Shown here piece after piece: positions 1-10,608 of a stretch of DNA of 64,000 nt. Source of the DNA: Candidatus Bathyarchaeota archaeon. GTDB taxonomy: Archaea; Thermoproteota; Bathyarchaeia; Bathyarchaeales; Bathycorpusculaceae. The stretch spans positions 24,324-88,323 of the forward strand of contig JAMDCQ010000015.1 in the NCBI GenBank assembly GCA_023488905.1, in the 5' to 3' direction. Positions within the stretch are counted from its first letter, which is position 1; every line of letters starts with the position of its first letter. A program made the position numbers and the translations under genes. Under the pieces are notes generated by a model that worked only from the letters and a program-made list of their open reading frames with translations, had not been told where the DNA came from and did no database searches.

Positions 1-2
1 TA

Positions 3-656
3 GTTGATGCATATGACTGGGCGTTTTGCCAAATCCAGTACAACTACCTCGATGAGCACTACCAAGCGGGGGTTGAGGGCTTAAGGTACGCTGCAGCCAG
101 AGGTTTAGCCGTCGTAGTTATGGAGCCACTCGCGGGAGGTCTGCTTGCAGTACCGCCTCCACCGAACATCCAGCGCGAGTTGGACAAATCTGGCGTTAAG
201 CGCACACCAGCTGATTGGGGTTTGCAATGGGTTTGGAGTCATCCTGAAGTAGTCACAGCCTTGAGCGGCATGAATTCGATGACTCAACTGCAAGATAACT
301 TGGAGAGCGCAAACAATTCAGCAGTAAACTCGCTTACCCAAAAAGAAATCCAAGCATTAGCCAAGTCGCGTGAACTCTTCCAACAGTTCGGCTACATCGG
401 ATGTAGTAAATGCCGCTACTGTAGCAAATGCCCCCAACACATAGACATACCCCAAACCTTGACGTTTCTAAATGAATTTGCAACAAAACGCCGAGACTTA
501 AGCGCGCAAGCACAGATTAAGCGTGAATACACGGCTGTTGTGCCAACTGAGCGAAGAGCGAACAATTGTATTCGTTGCGGTCAATGTGAAAGCATCTGCC
601 CACAACATCTTCCCGTACGCAGATTGCTCTCTGAAACCGCCGCCTGTTTGCAGTAA
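3..656 (+). CDS. Aldo/keto reductase family oxidoreductase with C-terminal ferredoxin-type cysteine motifs (5'-truncated at window edge)
   Basis: Open frame from base 3 (VDAYDWAFCQIQYNYLDEHYQAG...VVMEPLAGG) then CSKCRYCSKCP and CIRCGQCESICP Cys motifs. Confidence 0.85.
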   Translation, partial: VDAYDWAFCQIQYNYLDEHYQAGVEGLRYAAARGLAVVVMEPLAGGLLAVPPPPNIQRELDKSGVKRTPADWGLQWVWSHPEVVTALSGMNSMTQLQDNLESANNSAVNSLTQKEIQALAKSRELFQQFGYIGCSKCRYCSKCPQHIDIPQTLTFLNEFATKRRDLSAQAQIKREYTAVVPTERRANNCIRCGQCESICPQHLPVRRLLSETAACLQ

Positions 657-882
657 GAGGGATTTTGTGGGTGCCATGCATGTGTAGCTAGTGCTTATTA
701 TCTGGAATATTGTTCGTTTATTGTGAGGCTGCTTTGTTCAATACGATTGATTCAACAAAAAACCAAGCGTCTTAAAGCTTGTATACACCTTCATCTAAGG
801 TGGTTCTTAACAGGTTCTTTGAATAAAAAAGTTAGCGCAGTCGGAATGAACATAGTGGCTTCTCCCCTTGAGGAGAACATTG

Positions 883-1635
883 ATGATCGTTTTTGTTCAT
901 CAACCCGAATACATGCCATGGCTTGGCTTCTTTGATAAACTCTCGAGATGTGACACCTATGTTATCTACGATGATGCCCAGTACCAGCACGGAGGATTTC
1001 ACAATCGAAATCGTATCCGAACACTGCATGGCTGGGAATGGCTCACTGTCCCCATCACACACGGGCACCCTCAAGTCATTAAAGATGTAAAAATCGCCAA
1101 CCATCAATGGAGAAACAGACAAATTGACAAGATAACACTGTGCTACGATAGAACTCCCTACTTCAAAGAATATTTACCAATCCTAAAAGAGGCAATCAAC
1201 TATAACCATGAACTTCTCATAGACTTAAACCTGCACATCATAAAAGCCATTACCAAACTGCTGGGTATTGAAGTGCAGATGCTGCGCTCCTCAGAATTCC
1301 CCCACGATGGCAAAGAAAAAAATGAAAAACTCGTCTCAATGTGCAAATTCTTAGGCGCTGACACCTACCTATGCGGCTCAGGCGGGAAAGCATACGTCAA
1401 CGAAGCGCTCTTTGCAGAAGCAAAAATCAAAGTACAATACCACAAATATGAACACCCAACTTACCGGCAAAGATTCGAAGATTTCCAACCCTACATGTCG
1501 ATTATTGATTTGCTGTTCAACGAAGGATCACACGCAAAAGAGATTCTCCTCAAGGGCGGCTCAATCGAAACGAGACGCCTAGATTTGAGACCGCTAATCG
1601 TTGAGCATCAAAACGTTTTGGCGCAGGCAGCTTAG
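883..1635 (+). CDS. WbqC-like family protein
   Basis: MIVFVHQPEYMPWLGFFDKLSRCDTYVIYDDAQYQHGGFHNRNRIR is WbqC-like; ORF start moved to ATG at 883. Confidence 0.8.
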   Translation: MIVFVHQPEYMPWLGFFDKLSRCDTYVIYDDAQYQHGGFHNRNRIRTLHGWEWLTVPITHGHPQVIKDVKIANHQWRNRQIDKITLCYDRTPYFKEYLPILKEAINYNHELLIDLNLHIIKAITKLLGIEVQMLRSSEFPHDGKEKNEKLVSMCKFLGADTYLCGSGGKAYVNEALFAEAKIKVQYHKYEHPTYRQRFEDFQPYMSIIDLLFNEGSHAKEILLKGGSIETRRLDLRPLIVEHQNVLAQAA

Positions 1636-1943
1636 AGCTTCATGATTTGAGCGTGAGGTACGCCCTCAATTTTTAGTACCGCCTCAGGGTGAACGTAGCC
1701 TTGGGCGATGGCTCTCTCAACACAGTTTTTGCCCACTAAATTCACGATGGTTGAGTTATTAATCAAGCCAACAGCCTCGTCTATGGTTGCTTTACGACCA
1801 TTGTAGAACTCTTCTTTGACGCGGAAAACGATTTTTCCTTCTCTTAGCGTTTTGCCCAGCAAATCGCAGTCACAAACCGCGAGGACAACGTTTTTGCCAA
1901 CTTTTCGTACGTTGAGGTAGACGTCCATTTCGTTTTCGCTCAA
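1632..1943 (-). CDS. DUF424 family protein
   Basis: Small archaeal protein (MDVYLNVRKVGKNVVLAVCDCDLLGKTLREG...) adjacent to aIF2-beta, as in many archaea. Confidence 0.75.
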   Translation of the reverse strand: MSENEMDVYLNVRKVGKNVVLAVCDCDLLGKTLREGKIVFRVKEEFYNGRKATIDEAVGLINNSTIVNLVGKNCVERAIAQGYVHPEAVLKIEGVPHAQIMKL

Positions 1944-2350
1944 AGCTGTTTAATGGAAGATTTTGCGCCGCAAGCGTTACAGACCAAGAAGGATAAGCGT
2001 TTTTCTTTTGAGATTTTTGTGTCTGGCCGCTTGCATACGGGGCAAACAACGTAGGCTTCTAGGTATCTTTGAAGAAGCCGTTCGAAGCTGTCTGCTCGGA
2101 ATTTGCCTTGGAATATTGCGCGTGAATCGTGGAAGGTGGCGGCGGTAGCCATCTCGCGGGTTAGGAATTTGAGGACATGCTGGGGGTCGCGGTCGAAGGC
2201 ATCGGCGATCTCTTTAAAGTTCGCGATGGTTGTACGCATGCCCGCGGTCTGGATTTGGATTCGGGGTAGTTCTAAGCGTTCCTTTTTTGCTTGAACTTCA
2301 GGCATATGCTCGCACGCACGTTTTAGCAGGTCATCGTAGTTGAAGGTCAT
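1940..2350 (-). CDS. Translation initiation factor aIF2 subunit beta
   Basis: IF2B/IF5 fold with C-terminal zinc ribbon CPVCKRPDT...CNACGAKSS. Confidence 0.92.
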   Translation of the reverse strand: MTFNYDDLLKRACEHMPEVQAKKERLELPRIQIQTAGMRTTIANFKEIADAFDRDPQHVLKFLTREMATAATFHDSRAIFQGKFRADSFERLLQRYLEAYVVCPVCKRPDTKISKEKRLSFLVCNACGAKSSIKQL

Positions 2351-2504
2351 GTTTCCACTTCACCCAATGAAGGGTAGCCGCATATATTTAAATTATAACA
2401 AGTCAAACGTAACAACAACGTTTTTTATGGAGCCTTCAGAGGTAAGTAATATAAATTCGAATGTTACATCGTAGGTAACAAGTCCCAATTCAGAAGGCTA
2501 ACTC

Positions 2505-3476
2505 TTGACCGAGAAACAAAACCCGAGCCAAATATCAAACATCAACCTCCAAATCGACAAGCTAAAACTGCAAACACGCGAGAATAACGAGCAGATCAAA
2601 AAGTTCATTGAAAAAAGAGACCAGCTTCACGAGAAGGTACGCAAGGTCCGTGAAGAGGTAAACCAACTGAAAACGGAACGAGACGCCTTAAACATCAAAG
2701 TTAAAGAGCTCAAGGCGCAGCGGGACGCCGTGAGGGTTAATGTTACCCCGATTATGGACGAAGTGAACGCCCTCAACGAGAAAATTGAGTCGCTAAAGAA
2801 AAACTTGCCTCGTATAAGCCAACGTGAACTTAAAAAAGAGCTGGACGCCATCGAATGGAAGATTTCTACGACCACGTTGGATTTGAAGGAAGAGAAACGT
2901 CTTGTCGATAACGTGAAGGAACTTGAAATTCAGCTTAGCGGATACAAAAAAATCGAGAGTCAACATAAAAAAATTAAAGACCTTCTTGAACACCGCAAAA
3001 CCTTCGACGTTCAAGCAGATGTTTATCACACAGAATTAACTGAATTAGCTAAGAAAAGTCAAGATTTGCATGCGCAGATGATGGAGAAGCTTAACATCAT
3101 GAAGCGCGACCGTACAGAAGCTGATAGCCTACACCAATCTTTCGTGAAAGCTAAAGAGCAAAACAACCTCATTTATGAGCAAATCAGGGAATTAATCAGC
3201 CAGTCAACAGGTATCCGGACTTCGATGCGGGAACAGTACCAAGCTCGAAGACGTGAAAATGATGCCCGCAGACAAGAAAGCGACGCCCGTCGCAAAGAAC
3301 AGGAAGAGAAGCGCAAGCAGGAACAAGCCGAACGCGCAGTAAAAGAAGCAGCCATAAAAGAGAAAATTGGTTCAGAAGCGCGTGAGAAACTCAGCCGCGG
3401 CGAAAAAGTCAGCTGGGACGAGTTTGCAATGATGCTGGGCGACGGCGAAGATGACGCGGCTGAAACGCAAGCTTAA
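2505..3476 (+). CDS. Coiled-coil protein of unknown function
   Basis: Long heptad-rich KE/RE-rich protein, 323 aa. Confidence 0.7.
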   Translation: MTEKQNPSQISNINLQIDKLKLQTRENNEQIKKFIEKRDQLHEKVRKVREEVNQLKTERDALNIKVKELKAQRDAVRVNVTPIMDEVNALNEKIESLKKNLPRISQRELKKELDAIEWKISTTTLDLKEEKRLVDNVKELEIQLSGYKKIESQHKKIKDLLEHRKTFDVQADVYHTELTELAKKSQDLHAQMMEKLNIMKRDRTEADSLHQSFVKAKEQNNLIYEQIRELISQSTGIRTSMREQYQARRRENDARRQESDARRKEQEEKRKQEQAERAVKEAAIKEKIGSEAREKLSRGEKVSWDEFAMMLGDGEDDAAETQA

Positions 3477-3511
3477 AGTTAAGTACTTGCATTAATGAGA
3501 TAGAGATTTCG

Positions 3512-4741
3512 ATGGCTAAGCGGGACACGAATCAGCAGACGCAAAAGCGCATCCTTATTTTATGTGTTGATAGAGATGGCGATCTGGAAGCTAAAGCAGC
3601 CATTAAAACGCCGCTTTTGGGAAGAGCCGCCAATTTAGATGGCGCCGTTGCGCTTGCGCTTAAAGATTCGGAGGAACCCGACGCTAATGCCATGTTTGAA
3701 GCCGTCAGTCTCTATGATCGTCTGACTGCAGGCAAACAAGCTGACGAAATCTTCGAAGTAGCAACCATTTCGGGAACAGACTTGGGTGGAGTCAGCGCTG
3801 ACCGCAAACTGGTCGCGGAACTCAACAGTTTACTGGAAACATTCAGCGCCAACGAAGTCATCTTGGTCTCCGACGGCTTCTCTGACGAAGCAGTTTTGCC
3901 GCTTGTTGAATCCCGCGTCCCCGTCTCCTCCGTGCGGCGCATAGTAATTAAGCACAGTGAATCCATCGAAGAAACCGCGGCGGTCTTCACCAAATACGTC
4001 CGCTTGCTGGTTGATAATCCACGTTACGCCCGTATGGCTTTGGGATTGCCGGGCATTTTGGTTTTGATTTTCGGTATCCTTTGGGCAATAAACTACTTTG
4101 TTCAGGGCGCAATCTACTGGTACGGTATAGCCATCGTTATTGTTGTTGGGGGATTCTTGTTGCTTAAGGGATTCGGTGTTGACCGCGCCACCAGGGATTT
4201 CTATCGATGGGCAAAGAATTACGAGCCGCCCGCCCTTCCGATTCAGATTTCCAACTATACCGTTATCGCTGGGATTCTCTGCGTAGCAGTCAGCATATAT
4301 CTGGGTATAACGAACGTTTTCATCAGTGCCCAGCCTTTCCCCACAGAGCTAGGTGGATGGATTAGCGCTACCCCCAACATTGCTGGATTTTTTATTTTGG
4401 GTTTAGAGGACTTGTTGTCGGTCGGCATATGTATCGTTCTTTTAGGTAGAAGTATACGGTTGTACTTTGAGCGGGATTCCAAGCTGCTTCGTAACGTTGC
4501 TTTGATAGTTTCGATTGCTTGGTCTAGGATGATTCTTGACGGCACCGCAAAGCTGATGATTTCTTATTATAAGGGGCAGTCAACGGTTGTGGGCTTAAAC
4601 GATCCAGTTTTCGCCAATTTCCTATTCACTATAATCGTCGGCATCCTCATCGGCGTCGCCTCAGTGCTACTCATATACATCGTTAACAAGTCAGCTAAGG
4701 GCTTCTTTAAGAAGCAAGATGAAAAGATAGAGGAAATCTAA
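3512..4741 (+). CDS. DUF373 family membrane protein
   Basis: N-terminal RILILCVDRDGDLEAKAAIKTPLLGR and C-terminal multi-TM region typical of DUF373. Confidence 0.85.
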   Translation: MAKRDTNQQTQKRILILCVDRDGDLEAKAAIKTPLLGRAANLDGAVALALKDSEEPDANAMFEAVSLYDRLTAGKQADEIFEVATISGTDLGGVSADRKLVAELNSLLETFSANEVILVSDGFSDEAVLPLVESRVPVSSVRRIVIKHSESIEETAAVFTKYVRLLVDNPRYARMALGLPGILVLIFGILWAINYFVQGAIYWYGIAIVIVVGGFLLLKGFGVDRATRDFYRWAKNYEPPALPIQISNYTVIAGILCVAVSIYLGITNVFISAQPFPTELGGWISATPNIAGFFILGLEDLLSVGICIVLLGRSIRLYFERDSKLLRNVALIVSIAWSRMILDGTAKLMISYYKGQSTVVGLNDPVFANFLFTIIVGILIGVASVLLIYIVNKSAKGFFKKQDEKIEEI

Positions 4742-4851
4742 CGGAACTTTTTCCCTATTCTTTTTGAAGGTGTGAGTAAACTTTAATTGAAAGTGTCATG
4801 GATTAGTTTTTAGAATCTTAATTGACGCAACGTTCATTACGGGGACCCTGA

Positions 4852-5634
4852 GTGCTTACAAGAATTCTTTCAATACTTGGAATCTACAAGGTTTATGAAA
4901 AATGGTTATGGAATCAGGTTAAAAATGGAGTGCCGCCTGAACACATAGCGATCATTTTGGATGGGAATCGTAGATGGGCTTCTGAAAAAGAAATCAATCC
5001 CTGGCTGGGGCACGAGAGAGGTGCAGAAACCGTCGAGAAACTCCTCGACTGGTGTCTAAAACTAAACGTGAAATATGTCACACTCTACACTTTCTCAACC
5101 GAGAATTTTACGCGCAACCCAAAAGAAGTAGAAGAAATCATGCGTATCGCGGGGGAGCGATTCCTAAAACTGCTCACGGATGAACGTATCCACAAAAACA
5201 AAGTCCATGTGAAAGTGCTGGGAAGAACCAACATGCTCCCCGATGATCTCCAGCAACGCATTCATGACGTAGAGAAAGCAACCGAAGGCTACGATAACCA
5301 ATTTTTGAATTTCGCTTTCGCATACGGTGGCAGGGCAGAAATCGTTGACGCTGCGAAAGCCATAGCAGAACAAGTTAAAGAAGGCAAAATAGAACCCGAG
5401 GACATACAGGAGAGCACGGTTGAAAAGTACCTCTACACTGCACACATGACAAAGCAGGACCCCGACTTAATCATAAGAACCTCAGGCGAAGAACGTCTAA
5501 GCGGCTTTCTTGTCTGGCAATCAGCCTACAGCGAACTCGTCTTTTTGGACGTGTACTGGCCTGACTTCCGCTTCATCGACCTGCTAAGAGCTATCCGAAC
5601 GTTCCAAAGACGTAAACGCCGCTACGGCACATAG
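4852..5634 (+). CDS. uppS: Polyprenyl diphosphate synthase (cis-prenyltransferase, UppS family)
   Basis: HIAIILDGNRRWA, GAE, YTFSTENFTR, and DLIIRTSGEERLSGFLVWQSAYSELVF motifs. Confidence 0.93.
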   Translation: MLTRILSILGIYKVYEKWLWNQVKNGVPPEHIAIILDGNRRWASEKEINPWLGHERGAETVEKLLDWCLKLNVKYVTLYTFSTENFTRNPKEVEEIMRIAGERFLKLLTDERIHKNKVHVKVLGRTNMLPDDLQQRIHDVEKATEGYDNQFLNFAFAYGGRAEIVDAAKAIAEQVKEGKIEPEDIQESTVEKYLYTAHMTKQDPDLIIRTSGEERLSGFLVWQSAYSELVFLDVYWPDFRFIDLLRAIRTFQRRKRRYGT

Positions 5635-5635
5635 G

Positions 5636-6859
5636 CTATGAACGTTTTTTGGCGCTGACTATGCTGATGACGTCTCGGTCTTTTAGGATGGCGTCTTCGC
5701 CGATTCGGCGTTTATCTCTGGCGTCTACTGCATAGAGGAAGTTGTCGCCTAGTTCACTGTGAATCACATAGGCGAATTGATGTACGGTGGTGCCTTTTGG
5801 AACCAGATATGTGTCTGGTAGGACGCGCCCGTTGTGGTCGGCGAGGTGTTCGAGGTCTTCTACGGGGTAGACGGTTATCATGTCAAGCAGCTTAAAGTAA
5901 GCAGTGTTTATGGCTTCTTGGACGCCTGTTGTTCCGTTAGTTTTAACAATTTTCTCTCTGATGCGTTCAAGCGCCTGAATCTGCCCCGCCGAGAGTTTCT
6001 CAGGTTGCTTTATGGTGAAGTCTTTGTCGCCGGGTTTATACTCGATTAAACCCTTTTCTGCCGCTCGGCGGAGTGCAAGTTCTGCTTCAGCGCTGGCAGG
6101 AATAACGATATAGTCAAGTTTCTTCATCCGCTCAACGTTAGCTTGAGCCGCTGGCAAATCAACCTTGTTAGCTACGATTAAGACCGGTTTAGAGATGCGC
6201 CTAAGAGTATCGACAAATCGGTAAAAGTCGTCGTCGCTCCAAGTCGCAGGTTTATCAACACTTAAGCCTGATTTTCGTATGGCTTCATTAACGTATTGTT
6301 TCTTTATGCTGAGGCCCGTTAGGCGGTCTTCGAGGTGGTGTGCGATTCCTTTTTTGTCCTGCTCTGCGGTGCGGGCGATTTTTGGCCAGTCTTTTTTGAG
6401 GATAGTAACCATCCACATGGTGATTTCTTTTTCGAGAAACTGTACGTCTTCGAGGGGGTCGTGTTCGCCGGATTTGCAGCTTTTGCCTTCGCAGTCGGTT
6501 CCGCCTGAAGCATCAACGATGTGGATGAGTGCGTCTGCGCGGCGGATTTCGTCGAGGAACTGATTGCCTAAACCTCGACCTTCCCATGCACCCGGCACGA
6601 TGCCCGCGATGTCTACTAGTTCAACAGGGACCATGCGAGAGCCATCTATGCAGAGGCTGTTTTTGGGGTTGTCTTTGACGTGGAATTCGTCGTGGACACA
6701 GGGGGTTCGCACGTAGCCGACGCCGCGGTTGGGTTTGATTGTGGTGAAGGGGTAGTTAGCGATTTCTACGGTTGCAAGTGTGGCGGCGCAGAAAAAGGTG
6801 GATTTGCCAGTGTTTGGCTTCCCCACGACGCCCAATAAACGGGAGTATGATCGCTGCAT
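5636..6859 (-). CDS. YchF/OBG-type GTP/ATP-binding protein with TGS domain
   Basis: [19 protein letters not shown]-terminal TGS-like domain; start adjusted to MQRSYS. Confidence 0.88.
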   Translation of the reverse strand: MQRSYSRLLGVVGKPNTGKSTFFCAATLATVEIANYPFTTIKPNRGVGYVRTPCVHDEFHVKDNPKNSLCIDGSRMVPVELVDIAGIVPGAWEGRGLGNQFLDEIRRADALIHIVDASGGTDCEGKSCKSGEHDPLEDVQFLEKEITMWMVTILKKDWPKIARTAEQDKKGIAHHLEDRLTGLSIKKQYVNEAIRKSGLSVDKPATWSDDDFYRFVDTLRRISKPVLIVANKVDLPAAQANVERMKKLDYIVIPASAEAELALRRAAEKGLIEYKPGDKDFTIKQPEKLSAGQIQALERIREKIVKTNGTTGVQEAINTAYFKLLDMITVYPVEDLEHLADHNGRVLPDTYLVPKGTTVHQFAYVIHSELGDNFLYAVDARDKRRIGEDAILKDRDVISIVSAKKRS

Positions 6860-7054
6860 AAGTTTCACTTTGTTAATGTTGCTGTTTGATGTCCCTATAT
6901 TATTTGCGCTTATAGGCTGGGGCAATGTGTTGGTTGATTTTGTAAAAAGTGTTCTACATGTAGATTTAGAGGTAACAATCCATAAAAGAAGCCGCCCCTT
7001 TAAATAATCATCCATCGTTAATTTGGGCTTAGCGGTTGACTCTTCAGGGAATAT

Positions 7055-9436
7055 GTGGATAGGTTGAATGAGAAAAAGAAGCTCCCTCTCATAGTGGTTA
7101 CGGTATTTTTAGTAGGTATGATGCCCTTATGCTTCACAGAGCCCATTTCTGCCATTCCAGCTGACGATGATTGGGTGGCACACCCCATGTATATATCATC
7201 ATACGCAGGTTCAGCTTACTCAGGTTACACACCCGACCAAATCAAAACAGCATACAATTTACCCTCAACAGGCGGCAACGGAACCACCATAGCCATAATC
7301 ATAGCCTACCACACACCCAACATTGAACAATACTTCAACACATTTTCTTCGCAATTTGGTTTACCTGAAAACAATACCGAAACGGCTAACTTTATTGTCC
7401 ATCAAATGGCCTCAAATATTGAAGAAAAGAGCGATTGGTCGATGGAGGCTTGTTTGGATGTTCAGTGGGCTCACGCCATCGCGCCTCAAGCGAAAATTCT
7501 GCTAGTAGAAGCTGTCAACGCTTCGGATTCTTCCTTGATTGCTGCAGTTAATTACGCTACAAGTTATTCGGGGGTAGTTGCAGTTTCGATGAGTTGGGGT
7601 GGGGAAGAATTCGCTGGGGAACAATACTATGAAAGCGTTTTCTATAAAACAGGTATAGAGTTTTTTGTAGCGTCGGGAGATGATGGTACATCTGTGAGTT
7701 GGCCTGCAGCTTCGGCTGGTGTTGTTAGTGTGGGCGGAACTACGTTGAACCTTAACCCTGATGGTACCGTAATCTCTGAGACTGCTTGGCGCAACAGCAG
7801 CGGAGGGGTCAGCAAATACATTGACCGCCCTTGGTATCAAACAAAGTTCGGACTAACTTACGATAACCGTACTGTTCCTGATGTAGCCTATAACGGTAAT
7901 CCCTCAACAGGAGTAGCGGTTTACAATGGTACATGGTGGAGCGTTGGTGGAACAAGTGCGGGGGCACCTCAATGGGCAGCTATCCACGCGCTTAACCGAA
8001 CAGCAACCAACACTAACCTCTACACCTCCGCGAAAAACTCATATTCATCTTACTACAGAGACATCACGGTTGGATCCAACTATGTTGAAAATGCAACTGT
8101 GGGTTACGATCTTGTTACGGGGTTAGGCAGCCCGTTAACGATGAATTTTGGCACTCAACTATCCGTTTCACCCAATTCGGGACCAGCTCAAACAACAGTT
8201 ACCCTTAGCGGAGTAGGCTTCTCCGGCAACTCAGTCAACATGTCCTACCGCAACCCACTGACCGCTTCTTGGGTCTCAATCGCTAATAACACAGCAACAG
8301 TAAATGGCAATTTTACATACACATGGGATACGCTAGACCTCTTAGGATGCAACCCATCAGGCGACAATTCACCGCAATCTGACAACATAGTTTTCAGAGC
8401 TACCGACAACGGCGACGGTAATTCATACTTTACAGCTTTCACTGAGTTCAAACGGGGCCTAAGCCAAGTTGGGTCTGCAACTGCTCAGGGCTTGTACGGT
8501 AACAATACTGACTTGACCGCAACTGCGCTTGTGCCAAGAGGCGTCAGTGTACCTGTGGTTGGAAAATGGTTCCGCCCCGGCACCGCGTCCCTGCTTTGGG
8601 ATGGAGTAAATGTCGGGAGCGCTACGATAGATGCAACGGGCAGTTTCATGGCGGCTTTGACGTTTGGAGACACAACATTAGGTCAACACACCCTAACCGT
8701 CAGCGACGGAGCCCTAAACTTCTCTGTAAACGTGACCTGCGTTCCCAGAACAATACCCGATTACGTTGATACATGGCATACAGGTGATTATACAGTTACT
8801 TTGACTACTGATTCGCCAGTGAACGAGACTTTTTACCGCCTAAACGGTGGTGAGTTACAAAAAATCTCGACGGATGGGCATCCAACGATAACGCTGGAAA
8901 GTGGCAGCAATACGTTGGAGTATTGGAGCACATGGGACCCCACCGAAAACGCAACTATCGAGTTGCCCCATGTGACCCTGACAGGAATCAAATTGGATAA
9001 AACGCCGCCAACAGGCACAATATGGACTAACCCAACAACCACCTCAACTTACATCGTTTTGAGTGTTTCAGCCAGCGATGCCACTTCGGGAGTTTCGCAG
9101 ATGCGTTTCTCCGACGACGACAGCAACTGGTCACCCTGGGAGCCATATGCAAACTCAAAATCATGGGCAATCCCAAGTGGGCTGGGAACAAAAACAATCT
9201 ATGCCCAATTCAGCGACAACGCAGGCTTAACTTCAACAGCCAGCTGCACGGTTACTCTGCAATCTGTTCAGACAAGTTCGGGCACAGCCACACCGACTAC
9301 AACGCCGACGCCTCAGGCAACAGTTGAGCCGACACCTGCGGTGCCAGAACTCAACGCTCCAATCTTGTTTTTACTGATGCTTGCTTTGGCGTCAGTTTTG
9401 TCGGCAACTGTTCTCAAACGTCGTCGCTTGTTGTGA
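7055..9436 (+). CDS. Secreted S53-family (sedolisin/kumamolisin-like) serine peptidase with C-terminal TM anchor
   Basis: GGTSAGAPQWAA catalytic Ser motif, EACLDVQWAHAIAP, signal peptide, Pro/Thr-rich stalk and C-terminal TM followed by KRRR. Confidence 0.87.
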   Translation: MDRLNEKKKLPLIVVTVFLVGMMPLCFTEPISAIPADDDWVAHPMYISSYAGSAYSGYTPDQIKTAYNLPSTGGNGTTIAIIIAYHTPNIEQYFNTFSSQFGLPENNTETANFIVHQMASNIEEKSDWSMEACLDVQWAHAIAPQAKILLVEAVNASDSSLIAAVNYATSYSGVVAVSMSWGGEEFAGEQYYESVFYKTGIEFFVASGDDGTSVSWPAASAGVVSVGGTTLNLNPDGTVISETAWRNSSGGVSKYIDRPWYQTKFGLTYDNRTVPDVAYNGNPSTGVAVYNGTWWSVGGTSAGAPQWAAIHALNRTATNTNLYTSAKNSYSSYYRDITVGSNYVENATVGYDLVTGLGSPLTMNFGTQLSVSPNSGPAQTTVTLSGVGFSGNSVNMSYRNPLTASWVSIANNTATVNGNFTYTWDTLDLLGCNPSGDNSPQSDNIVFRATDNGDGNSYFTAFTEFKRGLSQVGSATAQGLYGNNTDLTATALVPRGVSVPVVGKWFRPGTASLLWDGVNVGSATIDATGSFMAALTFGDTTLGQHTLTVSDGALNFSVNVTCVPRTIPDYVDTWHTGDYTVTLTTDSPVNETFYRLNGGELQKISTDGHPTITLESGSNTLEYWSTWDPTENATIELPHVTLTGIKLDKTPPTGTIWTNPTTTSTYIVLSVSASDATSGVSQMRFSDDDSNWSPWEPYANSKSWAIPSGLGTKTIYAQFSDNAGLTSTASCTVTLQSVQTSSGTATPTTTPTPQATVEPTPAVPELNAPILFLLMLALASVLSATVLKRRRLL

Positions 9437-9446
9437 CGGAGCAGAG

Positions 9447-9609
9447 GCGTTGCCAACAACTACCAACAGAAAACAAGCCTTAAGCCCCAATCTACTTGCG
9501 GAACACTCCATAACCAGCCAGCAATCAGACACATAAACCAACAACAAAACAGAACAAAAACCAAAACCTGATGGTAGTTGTTGTGTATAGGGGATTTTCG
9601 GCAACAACT
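9447..9609 (+). repeat. Structured dispersed-repeat element (hairpin family), upstream of cdvB
   Basis: AGTTGTTGTGTATAGGGGATTTTCGGCAACAACT (9576-9609); segment 9447-9530 aligns with the reverse complement of 44260-44345. Confidence 0.72.
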
Positions 9610-9698
9610 TGTATCCAAAAAACTCTAACGTATATACCTGCATGTTAGCAACAAATAAAAGCCCAAACCGATGTATCGCCTATCAAGAGGATGTTTAC

Positions 9699-10346
9699 AT
9701 GTCTGAACGATTTGCAAAAAAATGGGAAGCAAAAAAAGAGGATGACACTTTCATAAACACAGTAAAACAAACAATTCAGCCTGAACCGCCACTAAAACCC
9801 CGCCTAGACTTCGCCGTACGGAAACTTGATATGCAGATAAACAAGCTGGATCAAGCCAACGAACGCTTCACCCAAAAAGACAAAGCACTCTTCGCCAAAC
9901 TCGTCGCAGCCTACACAAACCACGACCAAGCCCACGCCAACATCTACGCAACTGAACTGGCTGAAATACGCAAAATGAGCAGACTCATAATGAACGCGCG
10001 CCTCGCACTGGACCAAGTCTCACTAAGAATCAAGACCGTCTCAGAATTAGGCGACGTATGCGCAATGCTTGGACCATGCATCGGCGTTCTACGAAGCGTA
10101 AGCGCAGGCATAGGCGGCGTACTACCCGAAGCAGAAGGAGAACTAGGCGACATAGGCAACATGCTAAGCGGAATGATGTTTGAAGCAGGCACCTCAAGCG
10201 GAATGTCACTGAACTTCGAAAACGTCAACGAAGACGCCTCAAAAATCCTCGCCGAAGCAGCCACCGTTGCAGAACAACGTGTCAGCGCAAACTTCCCCGA
10301 TCTACCACCTGGAATGCCTGGTACGGCAAACAAATCCCAAGTCTAA
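9699..10346 (+). CDS. ESCRT-III / Snf7-like cell division protein (CdvB family)
   Basis: RPRLDFAVRKLDMQINKLDQANERFTQKDK...ASKILAEAATVAEQRV; helical Snf7-like pattern. Confidence 0.82.
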   Translation: MSERFAKKWEAKKEDDTFINTVKQTIQPEPPLKPRLDFAVRKLDMQINKLDQANERFTQKDKALFAKLVAAYTNHDQAHANIYATELAEIRKMSRLIMNARLALDQVSLRIKTVSELGDVCAMLGPCIGVLRSVSAGIGGVLPEAEGELGDIGNMLSGMMFEAGTSSGMSLNFENVNEDASKILAEAATVAEQRVSANFPDLPPGMPGTANKSQV

Positions 10347-10427
10347 ACTTTTCTTCCCCCTTCTCTTTCTTTTTTGTTTTAGCAATAGTTATATCGCATA
10401 AGTCAGCGTTAATTTAAGTAGAGAAAT

Positions 10428-10559
10428 ATGGATCCCACACGGTTATGCCCAGACTGCTACATCGAAATGAAAGCAAAATGCGACGAAAAGGGCAGAGTCA
10501 TCTACCACGAATGCCCCAAATGTAAAACCCGCATCCTGTTCACCCATTCAGGGCACTAA
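10428..10559 (+). CDS. Small zinc-ribbon protein (43 aa)
   Basis: MDPTRLCPDCYIEMKAKCDEKGRVIYHECPKCKTRILFTHSGH; two CxxC pairs; below the ORF-track size cutoff. Confidence 0.55.
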   Translation: MDPTRLCPDCYIEMKAKCDEKGRVIYHECPKCKTRILFTHSGH

Positions 10560-10608
10560 GCGACTGCTTTAGGCTCAAACTTAGAGAGAGAACAGTCTGT
10601 TCTAAAGC

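Noticed and set aside
9392-9643. 83-aa minus-strand ORF over the sedolisin 3' end
   Set aside because: Antisense to a well-supported CDS and to the repeat element.
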